Positions 47,868 through 57,544 of a stretch of DNA of 64,000 nucleotides are shown piece after piece. The stretch covers positions 1,364,001 through 1,428,000 of the forward strand of contig CAWGOT010000006.1 of the NCBI GenBank assembly GCA_963824275.1. The letters run 5' to 3'. How positions within the stretch are numbered: position 1 is the first letter of the stretch; every line of letters begins with the position of its first letter. Position numbers and translations under genes: made by a program. The notes beneath the pieces were generated by a model. It was not told where the DNA came from. It made no database searches and saw nothing but the letters and a program-made list of their open reading frames with translations. The DNA comes from JANXQG01 sp963824275. GTDB taxonomy: Bacteria > Planctomycetota > Planctomycetia > Pirellulales > Thermoguttaceae.

Positions 47868-50819
47868 GTGTCCGTCCGCTCCCCTGAGATCCCCGATATT
47901 CGCCAGGAGCTCCCTCCTCGGCTGCGTGCGAAGGCCGAATCAGCACTGCAAGGCAATGAGATCCTATTGGCGTGGTTCGAGCCCGACCTGGACCGCCAAC
48001 TGAGATTTTCGCAGGGGTTGATCCTCCTGACCGACAAGCGGCTCATCAGCCTCGCGGACAATGAAAGCAGGGAGCAGGGAGCACGGAGCAGGGAGCACGG
48101 AGCAGGGAGCACGGAACGGGGATCTTCGTCCCCGCTCCCCGCTCCCCGCTCCCCGCCTGCCGCTGCCAATGGCCCGCTGACGGCCAATAAGGCGTGGCAG
48201 CTTTCGCCGGAAATCAGCTTGCAGACCAGGGAGAAGGGCGGCGCTTCCGCCCTGGAACTCGTCGACGGCCAGGGGTTGCTGGCCCAATGGCGGCATAGCC
48301 CTGCACGGAACAAGGCCGCCCACCATTTTGTCGACCGCTGGAAACTGTTTCGCAGCGGGCTGCCGGCAGCCAGCGAAACGGGCGAATCGAGCGAGGCGCT
48401 CTGCCCCAGTTGCGGCCTGCCGATGAAGGGCGAGCAGGGGTTTTGCGAGAATTGCGCGTTGCTGCCGGGGGCCAGGCCCGGCCGCTCGCTGCTGCGGTTA
48501 CTGACCTTCGCCAGAAAGCGTGCCTGGGTCGGCGGATTGGGTTTTCTCTTGACGATCTCAGCCACGGCGGTCAGCATGATACCGCCCTACCTTACGAAAC
48601 CCATTTTCGACGAGGTGCTGATTCCTTACCAGGAAAATAAAATTGCCGACGCCAAGCTCTATCTCCTGCCTTGGCTCTTGGGAGGGTTTGCCGCGGCATC
48701 GGTCCTCTCCTGGTTATTGAGCTGGGCCCGGACCTACGTTGTCGCCTGGGTCAGCGAGCGGATTGCCTCCGACCTCCGCAACCAGACCTATGCCCACTTG
48801 CAGCGGATGTCGCTGGAGTTCTTTGGCGGAAAGCGGACCGGCGACCTGATTTCGCGGGTCAGCTCCGACTCGGACCGCATCCAGTACTTCCTCTCGGTCC
48901 ATCTGCTCGATTTTTCCACCGACATGCTGATGATCTTGATGACGGCCGTCATACTGCTGTCGATCGACTTGCGTCTGGCCCTGGCCACGCTCGTGCCGCT
49001 GCCGCTGATCGCCTACCTGGTCTACAAGGTCCGCACCCGGCTGCGGAGCGGTTTCCAATTGGGCAGCCGGGCCTGGGCCGACATGACCAGCGTGCTGGCC
49101 GACGCCATTCCCGGCATCCGCGTGGTCAAGGCCTTTGCCCAGGAGCGGCGCGAGGTGGAACGCTTCCGCCGCGCCAACGACCGCGTGCTGCACGCCAACG
49201 ACCGCGTCAATCGGCTGTGGTCGTTCTTCGGGCCGGTGATCGCGCTGTTGACCGACGCCGGCCTGCTCGTGGTCTGGATCGTGGGCGTCTGGCAGGTCTA
49301 CCGCAGCAATTTGACGGTCGGCACGTTGACGCTCTTTCTGGCCTACATCAGCCGTTTCTACATGCGGCTGGATTCGATGAGCCGCATGGTCTCGGCCACG
49401 CAGCGCGCGGCGGCCGCGGCGCAGCGGGTCTTCGGCGTCATGGACCGCGAGGCGACGGTCCCCGAACCGGTCCATCCGGTCCATCCGGGCCGCCTCCGCG
49501 GCCGCATCGAATTCCGCGACGTCGCGCTTCCGCTACGGCGCCCGCACCGTCGTGGAACGCATCAACCTCACGATCGAGCCGGGCGAGATGATCGGGCTGG
49601 TCGGCCCCAGCGGCGCCGGCAAGACGACGATCGTGAACCTCGCCTGCCGCTTTTACGACGTGGCCGAAGGGGCCGTGCTCGTCGACGGCACCGATGTCCG
49701 CTCGTTCCCCATCGAAGAATATCGCAGGCATATCGGCCTGGTCCTGCAGGAGCCGTTCCTGTTCTACGGCACGATTGCGGAGAACATCGCCTACGGCCGC
49801 TTCGACGCCCGGCGCGACGAACTGATCGCCGCGGCCAAGGCGGCCCGCGCCCACGAGTTCATCCTCCGCCTGCCCGACGGTTACGATTCGCTGGTCGGCG
49901 AGCGCGGCCAGTCGCTCTCCGGCGGCGAGCGGCAGCGGATCAGCATCGCCCGCGCGCTGCTGATCGATCCCCGCATCTTGATCCTCGACGAGGCCACTTC
50001 CTCGGTCGATACGGAGACGGAGCGCGAGATCCAGTTGGCCCTGGACAACCTCATCCGCGGCCGCACCACGATCGCCATCGCCCACCGCTTGAGCACGCTC
50101 AGCCGGGCCAACCGCCTGATCGTCATGGAACGCGGCCAGATCGTGGAGGCCGGTCCACAGCAGGAACTGCTCGACCGCGACGGCCTGTATGCCCGGCTTT
50201 ATCGCGCCCAGTTGGGAGCGGGCAGCGGGGAGCGGGGAGCGGGGAGCCACCCAGAGGGTACCCGGTGGGGAGCGGGGAGCAAGAGTCCTGCTCCCAGCTC
50301 CCAGCTCCCATCTCCCATCTCTGCTCCCCGCTCCCCGCTCTCCGCTCCCCGCCCCCCGCTCCGCCCCCTGCGCCTCGACCACGATCCCTGGGGCCAACTC
50401 CTCATGGAGACCGACGACGGCCGGAAGTTTTCCGGCGTCGTGCCCGTGAGGGCCTTTCCCGTCTCCGATCCCGACCATTGGATCTCGATCTGCAGCGCCA
50501 GGGGCAGGAGATCCTCCGCATCGACGACATCCACGATCTGCCGGCGGACGTGCGAACCGCGCTGGAACTCGAGCTTTCCGAGCGCGAGTTCGTGCCCGTC
50601 ATCCGCCGGATTCTCTCGGCCACGCAACACGAGCCCTCGGACTGGATCGTGGAGACCGACCGCGGCCGCACGTCATTCCAACTCAACAGCGAGGACGACG
50701 TGCGGCGGATCGAGCCCGACCAGGCCTCGATCGTCGATGCGCACGGCATTCGCTATCTGATCACGAGCGTGCGCGGAATGGACGGCGGCAGCCGGCGGAT
50801 CCTGGAGTATTTCCTGTAG
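47868..50819 (+). CDS. ABC exporter fused to DUF1854 (cyanophycin-associated), frameshifted
   Basis: About 984 residues, GTG start. Residues 1-175 include two low-complexity inserts. A zinc-ribbon-like segment follows (CPSCGLPMKG, then CENC). Next is a type 1 exporter membrane domain (VGGLGFLLTISATAVSMIPP, RTGDLISRVSSDSDRIQYFL). A one-base insertion near 49525 separates this from the ATPase, which has Walker A GPSGAGKTT, the signature LSGGERQRIS and Walker B ILILDEATSS. Another shift near 50470 leads to a C-terminal DUF1854 domain (REFVPVIRRILSATQHEPSD, then GIRYLITSVRGMDGGSRRIL). In other bacteria ABC transporters and DUF1854 proteins of this kind accompany cyanophycin genes. Here they are one polypeptide next to cphA. 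Confidence 0.87.
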   Translation: MSVRSPEIPDIRQELPPRLRAKAESALQGNEILLAWFEPDLDRQLRFSQGLILLTDKRLISLADNESREQGARSREHGAGSTERGSSSPLPAPRSPPAAANGPLTANKAWQLSPEISLQTREKGGASALELVDGQGLLAQWRHSPARNKAAHHFVDRWKLFRSGLPAASETGESSEALCPSCGLPMKGEQGFCENCALLPGARPGRSLLRLLTFARKRAWVGGLGFLLTISATAVSMIPPYLTKPIFDEVLIPYQENKIADAKLYLLPWLLGGFAAASVLSWLLSWARTYVVAWVSERIASDLRNQTYAHLQRMSLEFFGGKRTGDLISRVSSDSDRIQYFLSVHLLDFSTDMLMILMTAVILLSIDLRLALATLVPLPLIAYLVYKVRTRLRSGFQLGSRAWADMTSVLADAIPGIRVVKAFAQERREVERFRRANDRVLHANDRVNRLWSFFGPVIALLTDAGLLVVWIVGVWQVYRSNLTVGTLTLFLAYISRFYMRLDSMSRMVSATQRAAAAAQRVFGVMDREATVPEPVHPVHPGRLRGRIEFRDVALPLRRPHRRGTHQPHDRAGRDDRAGRPQRRRQDDDREPRLPLLRRGRRGRARRRHRCPLVPHRRISQAYRPGPAGAVPVLRHDCGEHRLRPLRRPARRTDRRGQGGPRPRVHPPPARRLRFAGRRARPVALRRRAAADQHRPRAADRSPHLDPRRGHFLGRYGDGARDPVGPGQPHPRPHHDRHRPPLEHAQPGQPPDRHGTRPDRGGRSTAGTARPRRPVCPALSRPVGSGQRGAGSGEPPRGYPVGSGEQESCSQLPAPISHLCSPLPALRSPPPAPPPAPRPRSLGPTPHGDRRRPEVFRRRAREGLSRLRSRPLDLDLQRQGQEILRIDDIHDLPADVRTALELELSEREFVPVIRRILSATQHEPSDWIVETDRGRTSFQLNSEDDVRRIEPDQASIVDAHGIRYLITSVRGMDGGSRRILEYFL
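48067..48157. repeat. GGGAGCA-type palindromic insert inside the ABC gene
   Basis: About 50 bp of AGCAGGGAGCACGG-type repeats is followed by the inverse CCCGCTCCCCGCTCCCC, so the RNA can fold into a long hairpin. It is read in frame as a low-complexity Ser/Glu/Gly/Arg then Pro/Ala stretch at about residues 67-97. Confidence 0.85.
50213..50360. repeat. Second GGGGAGC/GCTCCCC palindromic insert in the ABC gene
   Basis: GGGGAGC repeats are followed by GCTCCCA and GCTCCCC repeats in inverse orientation, again without a stop in the reading frame. It encodes a Gly/Ser/Pro-rich linker exactly between the ATPase and the DUF1854 domain. Confidence 0.85.
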
Positions 50820-50852
50820 GGTGGGCCGAGCTTGCGAGTCCCACTAAAAATT

Positions 50853-50944
50853 CGTAGGGTGGGACCAGCGAGCTTGCGAGCGCCGGCCCACCGCGCCGAT
50901 ATCTGGTGGGCCGGCGCTCGCAAGCTCGCTGGTCCCACCCTACG
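50853..50944. repeat. Inverted repeat, 40-bp perfect arms
   Basis: The arms 50853-50892 and 50905-50944 are exact complements (CGTAGGGTGGGACCAGCGAG and onward), with a 12-bp loop. A degraded extra half-copy lies just upstream (50817-50845, GTAGGGTGGGCCGAGCTTGC). It is downstream of the ABC gene and could act as a terminator, though no T-run follows. Confidence 0.9.
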
Positions 50945-51111
50945 CTTTGTCCGCCCTACGACCTTCCCTCGTTCCCTATTTCCCGAACGCGAAGACTTTA
51001 CCGTTGAAAAACCCTTGAATCATGGGTTCCTGACCTTTCGGCGGCATATACATGGCTGCCTTCGCGCAGAATAATGTAAGTGGCAGTGAACAATTTCAGG
51101 GCGTGGCTACG

Positions 51112-51117
51112 TATAAT
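51112..51117 (+). promoter_or_regulatory. Probable -10 box of the sigma-factor gene
   Basis: A perfect TATAAT lies about 140 bp before the sigma-factor start. The matching -35 region around 51089-51095 is weak. The rest of 50945-51255 shows no gene. GAGGAGG at 51246-51252 is the ribosome-binding site of the gene. Confidence 0.4.
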
Positions 51118-51255
51118 AGAATAGTCCGCAAAGCGTCTCTCGCTCGCCGTCGCACGTTACCGGTCTCATCCTTTCGGGCAAGACGTGTTGCGGACAGGAA
51201 CAGTCTTTCGATTGGGAACTTCCGCTAGGGGGAATCTATTGCTGAGGAGGCAGCT

Positions 51256-52705
51256 ATGGAGGAATATGAGCCTGGTTCTATCCGCACGTACCTGATGCAA
51301 ATGGGCGACATTCCTCTGCTCACGCGGCGCGAGGAACTGGCCACCGCCCAGCGCATCGAGCGGACGCGGCGCGATTTCCGCTGCGCGATCTTGGAAAGCG
51401 ACTTCGTCTTGCGATCGGCCCTCAGCGTGCTGGACGCCGTGCTCACCGGCCGCATGCGGCTGGAGCAGGCCGTCGAGGTATCGCTCACCGATCCGATCAT
51501 GGCCGGAGGGCTGATGCGGCGGATCGAGGCCAACCGGCGGACCCTGGCACATCTCATGACGCGGAACCGGGAGGACTTCCGCGCGGCCCTCGACCGCAGC
51601 CGCCCGCGGGACTGCCGCCAACAGGCCCAACGGCGGCTGGCCCTGCGCCGCCGCCGGGCCGCGCGGCTGGTCGACGAGATCGGCCTGCGGATGGCGCGGC
51701 TGCAACCCGGCTACAACGGCCTCCGCGAGATGGGCAGGCAGATGGCCGCCATGGCCGAGCACCTGTCCGGCGTGGGTCACGGCTCGGGTCCAGCCCGTGC
51801 GGCGGCCGACGCGGCGCCGCTGGATGAGATGCGCGGCAACCTTCGCCGCTTGAAGCGGATAACCTTGGACACCCCCCGCGGACTTGCGCCGGCTGGTGCG
51901 GATCGCCCAGTTGAGCAAGCTGCACGAGGCGGCCCGCCGCGACCTGGTTTCCGGCAACCTGCGGCTGGTGGTTTCCATCGCCAAGCGCTACCGCAACCGC
52001 GGCCTGAGCTTCCTGGATCTGATCCAGGAAGGCAACACCGGTCTGATGAGGGCGGTGGACAAGTTCGAGTGCTCCCGCGGCTTCCGTTTCTCGACCTACG
52101 CGACCTGGTGGATCCGCCAGGCGATCAGCCGCTCCATCGCCGATCAGAGCCGCACGATCCGCGTGCCGGTCCACATGATCGAGAAGATGGGCAAGGTCCG
52201 CGACATCAATCGCGACCTGGTGCATAACGAGGGCCGCGAGCCGACCTTGGAAGAAGTGGCCCAGCTCAGCGGCCTCTCGATCGCCGACACGCAGCGGGCC
52301 TTGAAGATGAGCCGGCAGCCGCTCTCCCTGGACCAGCCGGTCGGCCACCAGGAGGAGAACTACCTGGGCGACCTGCTCTACGATCATCGCGAGGACGATC
52401 CGCTGGCCGGCATGAATCAATCCATGCTGCGTTCGAGCATCGCGGACGTGCTGCAGACGCTCGACTATCGCGAGCGGGAGATCCTGCGGCTGCGTTACGG
52501 GCTGGCCGACGGCTGCACCTATACGCTGCAGGAGATCGGCCGCATATTCTCCGTCACGCGGGAGCGGGTGCGGCAGATCGAGACCGAGGCCATTCGCAAG
52601 CTCCAGTATCCCGGCCCCACGCGGAAGCTGGCGGCCTTTGTCGATCATCGCCTGCCGGCCCTGGGCACCGCCAACTTCGGCGCCAGCGCGGCGGTGATGC
52701 AGTAG
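51256..52705 (+). CDS. RNA polymerase sigma-70 family factor, frameshifted
   Basis: About 483 residues. It opens with a sigma region 1.2-like segment (YLMQMGDIPLLTRREELATA). A basic helical insert of about 130 residues follows, then regions 2-4: LVSGNLRLVVSIAKRYRNRG, LIQEGNTGLMRAVDKF, FSTYATWWIRQAISRSI, region 3 PVHMIEKMGKV, and region 4 LDYREREILRLRYGL with SVTRERVRQIETEAI. The frame breaks at a run of six C (51872-51877). With five C it reads TPADLRRLVRIAQLSK and is continuous. It is RpoD-like without region 1.1, so an alternative or second primary-type sigma factor is likely. Confidence 0.92.
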
Positions 52706-52717
52706 CCGGTTTGAGTG

Positions 52718-52986
52718 CTACACGATCTTCTTGATCTCCACAGCCGCTGCAAGGGCCTGCTTCGCAATCTCAACGCTTCCGGTGGCCTTGAGGAAGGCAA
52801 AGGCCGCCTTGATCTCGGGCACGCCCACGCCGCCCTCGGCAACGACGTTCTCGACGACCTTCCTGACGGCCCGCCGCCTCCTGCGCTTGGCCTTGACGGT
52901 GGTGACGAGGCTGACGCTCACGTGGATGCCTTCTCTGCCTAACGCCTCGACCACCTCCTGGCTTCGGATTTGTTGATTTCGGGCAT
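52718..52986 (-). CDS. Small basic protein with HTH-like region, frameshifted
   Basis: About 89 residues. AAGGAG precedes the ATG at 52986 (MPEINKSEAR). After a one-base shift near 52955 it continues EVVEALGREGIHVSVSLVTT, a short helix-turn-helix-like segment found in small planctomycete proteins. Then comes a basic patch (KAKRRRRRAVRKV) and a C-terminal helix (FLKATGSVEIAKQALAAAVE). DNA binding is plausible but not shown. It converges on the sigma-factor gene with 12 bp between stops. Confidence 0.6.
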
Positions 52987-53058
52987 ACTATTTTGCTCCT
53001 TGCTCCGCGTCGGGGGTGAAATTAGAAAGCAATAGTGTGGCAGGGCCTTGGAGGTTTG

Positions 53059-53181
53059 TCAAGGGTTTGCAACCTTGCGCATTCGTATCCTCTTTATCGC
53101 TTGGGCGACCATCTTGGTCAAGACGAAGAGCGAGCACAGGCTGTATTGAAACGGACGGCGGGTGGGTTCGGTATCGCTCAT
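53059..53181 (-). CDS. Short planctomycete FQYSL-type fragment
   Basis: 40 residues from MSDTEPTRRPFQYSLCSLFV. The RPFQYSLCSLFVLT motif is the planctomycete-specific membrane motif. The usual following membrane segments are missing and the protein ends in basic residues (KRIRMRKVANP). It is probably a truncated relative of the gene at 43776. Its start lies about 70 bp beyond the DUF499 stop. Confidence 0.45.
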   Translation of the reverse strand: MSDTEPTRRPFQYSLCSLFVLTKMVAQAIKRIRMRKVANP

Positions 53182-53252
53182 TTCAATGAATATACGCCAA
53201 GGCAACCGATGGATATGCTCGCCCACGTCCCAGCCGATTTTACCACCCCATT

Positions 53253-56094
53253 TCACCCCGTCTGAATATCTGCCTTAATCCCTCGCTGCCCGAGGGATTC
53301 CTTGATGCCCAATTCAATGGTGTTTTCGCGGATCGCGGCATCGCCCTTGGCAATCACAATCACGTCGCATCGGACCTCAGCCCCCTCCTGGGCCAGCGGG
53401 TCGATGACCTCGTTGTAGATGTCGTTCCAATTCTCCCACGGAACGTTGTCTATCTTGATGCGGACTCGGTTGAGCCGACGCTCGCCCTCGACGATCTTGA
53501 CCTGGCCTCCACCGGGCTTCCATGTGTCTTCGCCGCCGCCCTCACTACCGCCGCCCTCTTTGACCTCCGGGTCAGGCTTCTCCCCGCCCGTGCCTGGAAT
53601 CGTAATCTCCGAAGTCTTCGGCTCGGGCATGAGCGACTTCGCCAGTGCCGGCCGCAAAAGCCAGGCCGAGTCGGTGATTTCACAGTCCGCGACCGTCGCT
53701 GTGCGCCTGACGGTGCTGCCGCCGACAGTGCTCTTGTCGCCCAAGTGAATGGTATCGAACCGCTTGGCCTCGCCGTCACCCAGCGCGTAGCCGAAAAGAC
53801 GCACGCCCCACGCCCTTTGCCAGCGACTCCGGCAACACGCCAGGATTCAGGAGGCGGGGCAGGTGGGTCAATTGCGTAAAATAGTCCGCAAGGGTGCGGA
53901 GATTGAGTATCTCCTGGTCGTCCGGCCACAGTCCGAACCGCGGGCCGATAAGGATCTGCGGGTCGAGCTTCTCCAGGATCTGCTGCTCGTCCTTCAGCTT
54001 GTCCAGCACCCGCTGGCTCAGCGGCGCCTTGCTCATGCTGATGCCCATGTCGAAAGACCGCAATGTCTTCTTCTCCGCCGGCACCAGGATGTAGCGGTAC
54101 GCCGTGACGATCGACGCCGGCAGCCGGGCCTCCGCCTCCTTCAGCCGGCCAGCCAGGTCGCGCAACTGCTCCTCCGTCAGTTGGGCCTTCGTCGCTTTGT
54201 GCTCGTCGATGCTCCTGAGCGCCAGCAGCCGCCGGGCGGCGTCGGTCACTTCCGCAGACCGCTGCTGGTCCGGGGCCAGAAACACCAGCATATTGGCGTG
54301 CTTGCGGAATCCCTTGCCGTGCTGCTTGAGGATCTGGCCGACGAACTGCTCCGTTTCCGGGGGCAAACCGTCCTCCTTGACACCGTGCGGCAGGTCGAGC
54401 ACGACCAGGCTCAGGCGCGGCTCGTCGCCGACGAAACTGTCGTCGCCCGGTTCGGGATAGCGATAGACGCGGAACGCCGCATCGCCGATCATGTCGTTGA
54501 GCTTCGCCTTGGCGAAATCCCGAACCTTGTCCGGCTCGGCGCGAATCATCTCCTCGCGGTCCACCAGGATCCGGTTGAGGTTCGGCCGCGAATCGAAACG
54601 GTACAGGCCGTTGTCGTGATACAGATACCAGAGGCGTTTGGCCATGCGGTCCAGCGCGTCGGCGATGAAGGGCGGGGCCATCTCGGGATTGAGCACGGCG
54701 ACTCGCAACTGCGGCATGGTCGCGCCGCGTTGCTGTCCGCCGCTGAAAGAATACATGAACACGGCCCTGGCCAGCTTTTCGGCGACATTTTCCTTGGCGT
54801 ATTCGCTGCCAAGTTGCCGGTCGATCTCGGGGGCCTTGGCGTGCCGGCCCGAGATATCGCTTTCGATCACGGAAGCATAGACACTGGCTGCCCCGGTGTG
54901 TTTGACCAGTTCGCCGCGGACTGCCGCCGCTCCCAAGTCGACCGACCCGTTCTGAATCAGGACCTCGTTGTCCTTCGCCTGGTACAGGTTGCTGATCACG
55001 TCGGCCAGCAGCCGCAGCACGCCGCGGGTGCGCTGAAACTCGGGGATCGTGCCCCACCGCTCGTACAGCCCTGAAATCATCTCCGGGTGGAACGGGTAAG
55101 CCCTGACGATCTCGTCCCGGTAAGATGGCTCCCGGCAGTGGGAAGGGACGTCCTCGCCCAACTCCCGATACATCTTCCAATAGGCCTCGGCCGCTTTGCG
55201 ATGCTCGGACTCGTCGCCCAGGCTCTCAAAGAGCCGGCGGCGGATGACTTCGTAAATCTCCGCCCCTTCGACCGTCTGCCGGACCTTCTCCACGCGTCCC
55301 AGGACCTTCTCCAGCGACTGATAGGCCCGCTCGCCCCCTTCGTCCATGAATTCGGCAAGCTGGCTGGTGAGCGTGGCGATCATGACGGCATGAGGGCAGT
55401 TTGCCACGGCAATCGTCAATTCCTGCAAAAAGGTAAGCGTATTGCCGCGGAGCGTGCTTTCGCCGGTCTGCACGCCGCCGGCCTTGATGAGGTAGACCAG
55501 GATCTCGTCCAGGAGGATCAGGCAAGGGCCAGCCTGATCGAGCAGCTTGCCGAGCAGATTGGTTCCTGGTGCGATCTTCTTGGCGTCGCTCTCGGCGACG
55601 ATCGCATACATCGGTCCCTCGCGGTTCCCGTCCAACTGGAAGGCCATTTCGCCCCAGAATGTCCGGCTGCCGGTCGGCGTCATGGCCGTCCCGACCAGGC
55701 AGGCGACCTTGGCCGCGGGGATCTGCTTCAAGCCGGCCGCGTGGATCAGCTTCTGAACGTCGGGCACCTTGCACGCCTCGTTGGGCTTTTTCAGCAGGTG
55801 ATAAAGCGTCAAGAGCGTATGGGTTTTTCCGCCGCCGAAGGCCGTCTGAAGCTGGATCACCGGTTCGTTCTTGCCGCTCCCGGCCAGGCGCTGCATGACG
55901 TCGATCACCAGTTGCGACAGCCCGCCGGTCAAGTAGGTCTTGGCAAAAAACGTCGTGGCATCGCGATAATCGACGGCCCCGCGGCCGGCGAGCACCTCGC
56001 CCAAGTCGGCCGCAAAGACCGACGAATCGAACTTGCCGTCTCGGATGTCTCTATGGGGTACGGCGACTTGTCGCCAGGCTTTGAGTTCAGACAC
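53253..56094 (-). CDS. DUF499 AAA+ ATPase (defence-associated type), one frameshift
   Basis: About 946 residues. The DUF499 start block is clear (FAADLGEVLAGRGAVDYRDA, FFAKTYLTGGLSQLVIDVMQ). Walker A is FGGGKTHTL and Walker B CLILLDEILVYLIK. A shift near 53790 joins the last 175 residues (LFGYALGDGEAKRFDTIHLG), which include a Gly/Glu linker and a C-terminal alpha/beta domain. I take GTG at 56094 as start because AAAGGA lies six bases upstream; ATGs at 56109 and 56118 are in frame. DUF499 ATPases occur with DUF1156-type methylases and helicases in phage-defence islands. No methylase is adjacent here. Confidence 0.88.
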
Positions 56095-56180
56095 TGGTCT
56101 TCCTTTCATCGTTGGCAAAGGGACGGGCGGCGAAGGGCGAACGCCTCATCCCTTATCGCTTATCGCTTATCTCTCGTCCC

Positions 56181-56210
56181 TTGTCCCTCGGCATCGGACA
56201 TAGCTATAAT
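56181..56210 (+). promoter_or_regulatory. Promoter of the small membrane protein gene
   Basis: TTGTCC, an 18-bp spacer and TATAAT end 22 bp before the ATG at 56232. AGGAG at 56221-56225 is the ribosome-binding site. The upstream 40 bases (CTTATCG repeated three times) are low-complexity. Confidence 0.55.
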
Positions 56211-56231
56211 AACACGGAGAAGGAGTGGATT

Positions 56232-56420
56232 ATGCGGTTTGTTCTCACCGCGGCTTTGGCGGTGGCCCTGGTCTGGTTCCTGGGCGGTTGGGGCATTGTT
56301 CCGGCGCTCATACTTGCCATCGCCTATGACCTGCCGCGCTTTGATGATCCGTATATCCCCCGCGGCGACGGGCAGCCCGAGTGCTTCCACCGAGGCGAGG
56401 AATTAGGGAAAGGAAAATGA
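56232..56420 (+). CDS. Small membrane protein
   Basis: 62 residues, starting MRFVLTAALAVALVWFLGGW. One or two short hydrophobic helices (to ALILAIAYDLP) are followed by a polar tail (DDPYIPRGDGQPECFHRGEE). The promoter and AGGAG site make it a likely real gene although no family is recognised. It lies between the divergent DUF499 gene and the converging EVE-like gene. Confidence 0.6.
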   Translation: MRFVLTAALAVALVWFLGGWGIVPALILAIAYDLPRFDDPYIPRGDGQPECFHRGEELGKGK

Positions 56421-56477
56421 CGGAGAGGAAAATGATCATATTCCTTTCTTCCATTTTCCTTTCTTACTTCCTCTCCC
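56408..56477. repeat. Purine-to-pyrimidine low-complexity inverted tract
   Basis: GGAAAGGAAAATGACGGAGA and similar purine-rich sequence is followed by TTCCTTTCTTCCATTTTCCT and further pyrimidine tracts, giving an imperfect long hairpin. It is of the same style as the GGGAGC and heptamer tracts elsewhere in the window. It lies between two convergent genes and could act as a terminator. Confidence 0.6.
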
Positions 56478-56939
56478 TCATCTTTCATCCTTCTTTCTGA
56501 GCCATTGGATTGCCAGATCCGGTCCGGCAGCGGCTCGTAACTGCCGGAACTTCTCTCCATTAATTTTTCGCGGTCCTTGCAAGAATGTTCCGATCGACAC
56601 CGCCCGGTCCCGGCCGATGGGACGCAAGATGTGGTCCACCGGCACCGGTTGGGCGAACGATGTCGAGTGTTCGTGATCGGCCACGACACGGTAACGGTAC
56701 TTTTCCGACGGGTAGGCCGGGTCGTCGCTTGGGTTCGGGACCGCCTGCTTGACCTGCCAGATCGCCACCAGAAAGCCGGCCTGTTCCGCTTCCTGGCCCA
56801 GGTTCCTGCCCGCGGTGACCATCCAAAGCCGGTCGCCCGGCTGGAGGTTGCCCAGCAGCCGAGAATTGGAATGCCAACCGGCGAAATGCGCCGCCGCGTT
56901 CTTTTGGTAGTCTCGCCAGTAGATCAGGACGTCGGTCAT
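56478..56939 (-). CDS. EVE/PUA-like domain protein
   Basis: 153 residues from MTDVLIYWRDYQKNAAAHFA (ATG at 56939; a longer frame to 57044 has no added features). The layout resembles EVE/ASCH-type beta-barrel domains: NLQPGDRLWMVTAGRN, FLVAIWQVKQAVPNPSD, YRYRVVADHEHSTSF and a PVDHILRPIG segment. EVE-like proteins bind modified bases in nucleic acids and are frequent next to restriction and defence genes. It is on the same strand as DUF499 and may form a functional pair with it, although a small opposite-strand gene lies between them. The fold call is by pattern only. Confidence 0.6.
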   Translation of the reverse strand: MTDVLIYWRDYQKNAAAHFAGWHSNSRLLGNLQPGDRLWMVTAGRNLGQEAEQAGFLVAIWQVKQAVPNPSDDPAYPSEKYRYRVVADHEHSTSFAQPVPVDHILRPIGRDRAVSIGTFLQGPRKINGEKFRQLRAAAGPDLAIQWLRKKDER

Positions 56940-57064
56940 TCTGCAGAAGAGTAGATCAACTTCATAACGATCGCTCCGATCCGGCGCCTGGGCCGTATGT
57001 TGGCTGGTCGACTGCCCATCGAAGTGGACAACCGATCCCCCCAAAGGTCAACCTAGCCGCCCAC

Positions 57065-57274
57065 TCACTGCGAAAAGAAAGACGCCAAACTGGCGTTCGG
57101 ACCAACCTCAACCGCGCGGTTTGGATCACCGAGCAACCGCCGCAGGTCTTCGGTGCGATAGGATCCCGTACGCTGGTAGTGCTCGATCATCGCCCTGACC
57201 CAATCGGCGGGCGGAAGTTGCCGCATCTTGGCCTGGATTTCCCGCTGCAGTTCATCGCCAGCTAAAGTAGGCAT
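57065..57274 (-). CDS. Small hypothetical protein
   Basis: 69 residues from MPTLAGDELQREIQAKMRQL. GGGAGG eight bases upstream favours this ATG over earlier ones at 57304 and 57376. It is helical and charged (PPADWVRAMIEHYQRTGSYR). It could be an antitoxin-like or regulatory protein but has no partner of matching type. The 270 bp up to 57545 contain nothing recognised. Confidence 0.55.
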   Translation of the reverse strand: MPTLAGDELQREIQAKMRQLPPADWVRAMIEHYQRTGSYRTEDLRRLLGDPNRAVEVGPNASLASFFSQ

Positions 57275-57544
57275 CGAATCAACCTCCCTCGCCAATTGCC
57301 GCATCGAATTCTTTATGACGCACCCAACGGAATCTTCGATCTGTGGTGACAGCCGCAATTTCGATTGCTCCCCCACATGCGGGGGTCATGTGCGAGAACT
57401 TCATCGTCTTGATCGCCTGGGTTGTAGTATAGACCGAGGCGTGTAATCTGTCCATAACAGCGAAAATCGTGAATCGTCCGACGACAAGTCAATTCCCGCT
57501 TTGACACAATTCTTTGCCATTGTCAGCCGTTTCATTCGGCGAAA

